Origin: VMFW01 sp038058095
Lineage (GTDB): Bacteria > Patescibacteriota > Minisyncoccia > UBA6257 > 2-01-FULL-56-20
Direction of reading: 5' to 3'
Assembly (NCBI GenBank): GCA_038058095.1
Contig: JBBUBW010000015.1
Location: 1 to 22,923 of the forward strand
DNA: 22,923 nt
The translations under genes were made by a program, and so were the position numbers. Shown here one piece after another: positions 19,028 to 22,923 of the stretch; positions within the stretch are counted from its first letter, which is position 1; each line of letters opens with the position of its first letter. The notes under the pieces were generated by a model. That model saw nothing but the letters and a program-made list of their open reading frames with translations. It was not told the DNA's origin and made no database searches.

Positions 19028-19366
19028 ATGGCTTGTTTTTTAGCGCCAGCAACCGCAGCAATAATTACAACAAGTATAAGGAAAAAGATTTCACCAAAAT
19101 ACCACCCAGAGTGGTTAAGCGCAATGCTTTGGGGTGGAGTTGCGATGTTAGCGATTGAACATATCGCTCATGGGGAAGTCGTACTATATCCACCATTTCT
19201 GACGGCAATGCAAAATCCCGCTGATATCCCTGTGATGTTACAAGAAATAGCAACAATCGGTATAGCAATGACTGTTGCGATTGTTGCAGTTTGGGTAGTA
19301 ATGGTTTTAGTCGCAAACAAAGCGGCTAAAATACGTAAAAAGAAAATTCAAATTGTAACAACATAA
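19028..19366 (+). CDS. Small conserved membrane protein (ACFLAPATAA type)
   Basis: This 112-residue protein starts MACFLAPATAAIITTSIRKK and continues YHPEWLSAMLWGGVAMLAIEHIAHGEVV, with two or three membrane helices (about residues 3-18, 29-46, 70-98) and a basic tail. I recall similar small proteins from archaea and bacteria with this same opening, but no function. The WGGVAMLAIEH motif recurs as WGATIMILVDH in the next gene, so the two are related and probably form a complex. Codon choice is more A-rich (ACA, GCA, CAA) than in neighbours, which hints at transfer. Unlike most genes here it has a possible Shine-Dalgarno sequence (AAGGA). Confidence 0.8.
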   Translation: MACFLAPATAAIITTSIRKKISPKYHPEWLSAMLWGGVAMLAIEHIAHGEVVLYPPFLTAMQNPADIPVMLQEIATIGIAMTVAIVAVWVVMVLVANKAAKIRKKKIQIVTT

Positions 19367-19370
19367 ATTT

Positions 19371-19658
19371 ATGTGGTTAATAACAACATTTATTGCCGCA
19401 CTTACAGCAACCTTATTATGGTTTCTTTTAAAAAAGAAATATAAATTAGGATTTTTAAGTTTGATGCTGTGGGGCGCAACAATAATGATATTGGTTGATC
19501 ATCTTTTAGGATACGAAGGTGGTAAATTTTTGGAGATAGAAACAGACGGCATGATCAAAAGCGGAGCCTTGTTGGGTATCGCGATGTTGATTCCTGTTTT
19601 CTTCATATGGTTTATCGCGCTTTTCATTTCAAAACTTCAAAGATGGTCGGGAAAATAA
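19371..19658 (+). CDS. Small membrane protein related to the upstream gene
   Basis: This 95-residue protein has three likely membrane helices (about residues 3-18, 27-45, 64-88). LGFLSLMLWGATIMILVDHLLGYEGG aligns with the LSAMLWGGVAMLAIEHIAHGE segment of the upstream gene, including the acidic-His pair (DH against EH). The pair are diverged copies of one small fold, separated by four bases and surely co-transcribed. The conserved His and acidic residue next to a membrane helix could form an ion or cofactor site. Function unknown. About 140 non-coding bases follow, in which I see only the recO promoter. Confidence 0.75.
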   Translation: MWLITTFIAALTATLLWFLLKKKYKLGFLSLMLWGATIMILVDHLLGYEGGKFLEIETDGMIKSGALLGIAMLIPVFFIWFIALFISKLQRWSGK

Positions 19659-19783
19659 ACTAAGCAAAAATAGAAAGACTCCTAAAATCAGATTGAAGCT
19701 AGAAGAAGGATAAAGAATTTGCCGCCATAAACTTAAATTTGACTCGCCTAAGCAGTGAAGAGCGAACGGCGGGTTCTTGTTTT

Positions 19784-19799
19784 TGATATAATAATACTA
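19784..19799 (+). promoter_or_regulatory. Extended -10 promoter of recO, leaderless
   Basis: TGA-TATAAT (19784-19792) is a perfect extended -10 element. The recO ATG at 19800 follows after seven bases, which selects this start over the longer frame beginning at 19755. Confidence 0.75.
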
Positions 19800-20372
19800 A
19801 TGAATGAGTTATATTTTTCCGAAGCAGTAGTGCTAGATAGGGAAGATGCTAATGACGTGGACGGCCGGTTTTCGGTTTATGCCAAAGGTTTTGGCAAATT
19901 TTTTGCGAAGGCGAAAAGCGCGAGGAAAATTTTGTCTAAACTTTCAGGACATTTGGAACCGGGGAGCTTGGTTAAAATTCGGCTTGTGGGAAATGGAAGT
20001 TTTCAGGTGGTAGACGCGTTGAAGTTTGGCAAGGTGGAAATTAGTTCTCCCGATCTTTATTTTTTAGACCGGCTTTTGCCGGAGCAGGATTTTGATTTCC
20101 AGATTTGGGAGATGTTGACTAAAGGTAGTCCTTCGACAGGCTCAGGACTGGATTCGACAAGCTCACCACGAGTAAAATTTTCATGGCCGGTGGCCTTGAA
20201 AATTTTAGGTTGGGATCCGGAGCATGCGACATGCGAGTTTTGCCGACTTGGTAAGCCGGCTTATTTCGATTTACGCGGCCAAGGCTTTATTTGCGAAGAA
20301 TGCGTTTCAAAGAAGACAGTAGGAACTCTTCAGCGAAAAAAAAGAAATCAAGAATTGATTAAGGTTTTTTAG
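19800..20372 (+). CDS. recO: DNA repair protein RecO, short, with an in-frame repeat
   Basis: RecO works with RecR to load RecA on single-stranded DNA in recombinational repair. The 190 residues are shorter than the usual 230-250. The N-terminal OB-fold is recognisable (YFSEAVVLDREDANDVDGRFSVYAKGFGKFFAKAKSARKILSKLSGHLEPGSLVKIRLV). The zinc finger is complete, with C145, C148, C165 and C168 (CEFCRLGKPAYFDLRGQGFICEEC). Residues 110-124 (SPSTGSGLDSTSSPR) have no RecO character and are encoded by a palindromic repeat at 20127-20171, which lengthens a loop between the helical region and the rest. The start is set by the perfect -10 element seven bases upstream. Confidence 0.92.
   Translation: MNELYFSEAVVLDREDANDVDGRFSVYAKGFGKFFAKAKSARKILSKLSGHLEPGSLVKIRLVGNGSFQVVDALKFGKVEISSPDLYFLDRLLPEQDFDFQIWEMLTKGSPSTGSGLDSTSSPRVKFSWPVALKILGWDPEHATCEFCRLGKPAYFDLRGQGFICEECVSKKTVGTLQRKKRNQELIKVF
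20127..20171. repeat. CCTTCGACAGG...CTCAGGACT repeat in frame within recO
   Basis: AGTCCTTCGACAG...CTCAGGACT (20127-20149) has AGTCCT/AGGACT ends that pair. It is followed by a decayed second unit, GATTCGACAAGCTCACC. It is 45 bases, a multiple of three, and keeps the frame open. The same family is in mnmA at 16126-16171. Confidence 0.8.
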
Positions 20373-20442
20373 CGCGCTTTTAAGAAGCGATGGATTGCGT
20401 TATGATATTCAAGTATCTAATTTAGAGCCACGCAATACGAGT

Positions 20443-22155
20443 ATGAAGCAGACGGTTATTATATTTATCATTTTAGTCATAGCGCTTTCGGGTTTGACGG
20501 CGTATTTTTTCTTAAAAGGGCCAGGAGGGCAGGCGGTTAGTTTGGAGTTTGGAAAGATTGAAGAGGTGACGGGTGGAAAGCCTTTTAATGTTGATGTTAC
20601 TTTTTCAAATAATAAAGAGGGGGTTTTAAAAAACGCGAGACTTTCACTGACCTTGCCGGATAATGTTTCTTTTGTTGGTGAGTCGGAAGGGCAAAGAGTG
20701 AAAGAAAAATTTTTGGGAGACGTCGGGCCGGGAAGTTTAAGTAAGGAGAGTTTTAATTTAATTGCCACTCAAGGCGGAGACGAGACAAGAACGCTGAAGG
20801 CGAAGCTGGTTTATTCCGTGGCGCCGGACGCGACGGTATCTTATGAGATACAGAGCGAGAGTGATATTAGCGTCAGCCGGCCATCGGTGAGTTTAACTAT
20901 TGAGGCGCCGGATAAAGTTTCGAGCGGGCAGGATTTTCAGTTTAAAGTGAAATATACAAACGACAGCGGGGAGGATGTAAAGAATTTGTCGCTAAAGATT
21001 GATTATCCGCCGATTTTTCAATTTGTAAAAAGTAGCGTGGATCCAGATCAAGGCAATAATGTGTGGAAAGTACCGAGTCTATTGAAAGGAGAGGAGAGGG
21101 AAGTGGACGTAAACGGAAGCGTGATTGGACCGCAGAATTCAAGTTTTGATATCCGCGCGTCGTTAAATACGGATTTATCGGGTGAGAATTATTTAGTGAG
21201 CGAACAGAAAGTGACAGTTCCGATATCCGAGGCGCCACTTTCTCTTTCAGTGTTGGTAAATCAAGCCAGTGATTATGTGGCTCATTTAGGGGATAAACTT
21301 ACCTACTCTTTGGTTTATAAGAACAATGCTTCGATTAGCCTTCAGAATGTGACAATTAAAGCGAAGCTAGTGGGGGAGATGTATGATTTTGGGTCTATTC
21401 ATTCCGACGGATCATTTAACTTCGGGGATAGGACTGTTTATTGGACTTCGGACAACGTGCCGGCTTTGGCTAGTCTTGCTCCCGGGAGCGAGGGACAGGT
21501 GGAATTAGAGATAAAGGTGAAAGATAGTTTTTTAATTAAGCGTATAAGTGACAAGAATTATACTTTGAAATTGCAGGCGGAGATTTCATCCCCGACTAAA
21601 GCAGAATCTTCCCAAACATTTGTTTCGGTGGCGAATATCGAAACCAAATTGGCGGGAAAGATTGGAGTTGAAGCTAGGGCTTATTTTAGAGATGCCGTTT
21701 CGGGGATTTTAAATAGCGGGAATTTTCCTCCGCAAGTTAATCAGCTGACGCAGTACACGGTTCACTGGATTGTTCGGAATTTTGCGACTGACGTGGCGAG
21801 CTCGGAGGTTTCGGCGGTGTTGCCGGCAGGGGCGCAGTGGACGGGTAGGGTGAAAACTAGCCAAAATGTAAGCGACCCGACTTTTGATTCTGCTTTGAAT
21901 AAAGTAGTTTGGAAAATCGATAAGATTATGGCAACAAGGGGGGTGATTGGGGAACCGATTGAGACGGTTTTCCAAATTGGTGTTACTCCAAATTCTGGAC
22001 AGGTTGGTCAGACGGTGGATATTTTAGGGGCAACTGTTATAAAAGCCAATGATGATTTTACAGGGGTGACTTTAAACGGAGGAGATGATAAAGTAGATAC
22101 AAATTTGCCGGACGATTCAACGGTGGCAAGTTCGCCAAAAGTAGTGCAACCGTGA
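20443..22155 (+). CDS. Long surface protein with DUF11-like repeats
   Basis: The start is placed at the ATG at 20443 (570 residues), directly before the anchor helix (about residues 4-24); a TTG start at 20395 would add 16 residues. Outside the membrane there are about four beta-sandwich units with the DUF11/CARDB style of uncoupled-strand phrases: FNVDVTFSNNKEGVLKNARLSLTLPDNVSF, FKVKYTNDSGEDVKNLSLKIDYP, LTYSLVYKNNASISLQNVTIKAKL and YTVHWIVRNFATDVASSEVSAVLP. Such repeats build stalks of surface proteins and adhesins. The C-terminus is Asp/Ser-rich and has no sortase motif or membrane helix. The stop codon is the start of a long inverted repeat. Confidence 0.85.
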   Translation: MKQTVIIFIILVIALSGLTAYFFLKGPGGQAVSLEFGKIEEVTGGKPFNVDVTFSNNKEGVLKNARLSLTLPDNVSFVGESEGQRVKEKFLGDVGPGSLSKESFNLIATQGGDETRTLKAKLVYSVAPDATVSYEIQSESDISVSRPSVSLTIEAPDKVSSGQDFQFKVKYTNDSGEDVKNLSLKIDYPPIFQFVKSSVDPDQGNNVWKVPSLLKGEEREVDVNGSVIGPQNSSFDIRASLNTDLSGENYLVSEQKVTVPISEAPLSLSVLVNQASDYVAHLGDKLTYSLVYKNNASISLQNVTIKAKLVGEMYDFGSIHSDGSFNFGDRTVYWTSDNVPALASLAPGSEGQVELEIKVKDSFLIKRISDKNYTLKLQAEISSPTKAESSQTFVSVANIETKLAGKIGVEARAYFRDAVSGILNSGNFPPQVNQLTQYTVHWIVRNFATDVASSEVSAVLPAGAQWTGRVKTSQNVSDPTFDSALNKVVWKIDKIMATRGVIGEPIETVFQIGVTPNSGQVGQTVDILGATVIKANDDFTGVTLNGGDDKVDTNLPDDSTVASSPKVVQP

Positions 22156-22248
22156 AGAAATTTAACTTTCGCGAGCATCGCCTTTATTTCTAAGATACAT
22201 TAATGATCCCACCGCCAGCCCGAATGCTCTTAAAGATTAAATTTCTTC
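22154..22248. repeat. Large imperfect inverted repeat between the surface protein gene and glyS
   Basis: GAAGAAATTTAA (22154-22165) is perfectly complementary to TTAAATTTCTTC (22237-22248). Further in, CTTT/AAAG and GAGCAT/ATGCTC extend the pairing to arms of about 27 bases around a 40-base loop. The left arm begins inside the TGA stop codon. It could act as a transcript end, although no T-run follows, or be a small mobile repeat. Confidence 0.65.
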
Positions 22249-22278
22249 AATAGATTTTCGTTATAAGTTATAAAATTC

Positions 22279-22923
22279 ATGACTAAAGTAAGGGTGGATA
22301 ATTTAATGGAAAAGTTGGTCAGCCTCGCCAAGAGGCGGGGTTTTGTTTTTCCGGGATCTGAAATTTACGGGGGACTATCCAACTCTTGGGATTATGGGCC
22401 GCTCGGCGTGGAGCTTAAAAATAATATTAAAAATCTTTGGTGGAAGAAGTTTGTCCAGCAAAGAGATGATATGGTAGGTTTGGACGCGTCGCTTTTAATG
22501 AACACGAAAGTTTGGGAAGCGAGCGGGCATTTGAAAGAATTTTCGGATCCGCTAGTGGAGTGCAAACAATGCCACGAGAGATTTAGAGTTAACGAATCTT
22601 GGAGTGACGAAGTTTGGTGGGATTTGGCAAAGAAGCTTGAAAATGTGAAATCATCTGAGCGAGAAGCGGTGGTTCAAGCGGCGCTGAAAGAATGCCCGAG
22701 TTGCGGAGCGAAAAATAAATTTGCTGTGCCGCAGCAATTTAATCTGATGTTTAAGACGTTCATCGGTTCGGCGGAGAGCAAATCCAGTGAGGCGTATTTT
22801 AGGCCGGAGACAGCGCAGGCAATTTTTGTGAATTTTAAAAATATACTGGGTACGACGCGAATGAAGTTGCCGTTTGGGGTGGCGCAGGTTGGAAAAGCTT
22901 TTAGAAATGAGATTACTCCAGGA
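22279..22923 (+). CDS. glyS: Glycyl-tRNA synthetase, dimeric class II type, 5' part
   Basis: The frame opens at the ATG at 22279 and is still open at the right edge (215 residues). It charges tRNA-Gly with glycine. Typical features of the single-chain alpha2 enzyme are VSLAKRRGFVFPGSEIYGGLSNSWDYGPLGVELKNNI at the N-terminus, MNTKVWEASGHLKEFSDPLVECKQC, a four-cysteine zinc-type pair (CKQC and CPSC), FNLMFKTFIG, and YFRPETAQAIFVNF with FRNEITPG of motif 2 at the end. TATAAA four to five bases before the ATG is a possible -10 box, close to the leaderless spacing seen elsewhere. Confidence 0.95.
   Translation, partial: MTKVRVDNLMEKLVSLAKRRGFVFPGSEIYGGLSNSWDYGPLGVELKNNIKNLWWKKFVQQRDDMVGLDASLLMNTKVWEASGHLKEFSDPLVECKQCHERFRVNESWSDEVWWDLAKKLENVKSSEREAVVQAALKECPSCGAKNKFAVPQQFNLMFKTFIGSAESKSSEAYFRPETAQAIFVNFKNILGTTRMKLPFGVAQVGKAFRNEITPG

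Overview
The window looks like a chromosomal piece of an ultra-small, reduced-genome bacterium, most likely a member of the Patescibacteria (Candidate Phyla Radiation). This is inferred from very short genes, many small orphan membrane proteins, a short EF-Ts, and a striking absence of leaders: at least eleven start codons sit 6 to 9 bases after a -10-like hexamer. TGA and TAG both work as stop codons here, so the UGA-as-glycine code of Gracilibacteria/Absconditabacteria does not apply. Every gene I can support is on the + strand.

Layout. 1-1147: the 3' end of one M14 carboxypeptidase paralogue and a complete second one. 1228-1560: a promoter, a highly structured RNA of about 318 nt that I cannot assign to a family, and a strong terminator. 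1600-5303: housekeeping and orphan genes (a secreted protein with a calcium-loop motif, a Cas4/RecB-like PD-(D/E)XK nuclease, an ArsR-type regulator, a YwbE-family protein, the ribosome-assembly GTPase EngB, two small membrane proteins, a cupin). 5348-14774: about 9.4 kb of genes whose products nearly all carry vicinal cysteines, Cys-x-Cys, CxxxC or His clusters: a DUF1573 protein, two CcdA-like membrane proteins with doubled cysteines, an unknown CCGN/DCNHG protein, a CsoR/RcnR-type repressor with a textbook operator over its own promoter, a CC-A-H membrane protein, a GGHHR protein, a Sco/peroxiredoxin-like protein, a DUF302 protein, a 57-residue YHS/TRASH-like protein ending in GGCCH, and a P1B-type Cu+ ATPase. 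I read this as a metal (probably copper) handling and extracytoplasmic thiol-redox island. Two copies of a hairpin element with compensating arm changes (7299-7375, 11767-11875) lie inside it.

14877-17675: mnmA, a second structured RNA (about 16242-16374), rpsB and tsf. 17696-19658: a small membrane protein, a helix-turn-helix/LAGLIDADG-like protein whose last codons overlap a tRNA-Tyr, then two related small membrane proteins of different base composition, possibly acquired. 19800-22923: recO, a long surface protein with DUF11-like repeats, and the start of glycyl-tRNA synthetase. Small palindromic or tandem repeats have been taken in frame into mnmA (at least three places) and recO.

Best candidates for something undescribed are the RNA at 1243-1560, the cysteine-rich metal island with its duplicated hairpin element, and the RNA at 16242-16374. 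All family names come from reading motifs by eye; no database search was possible.
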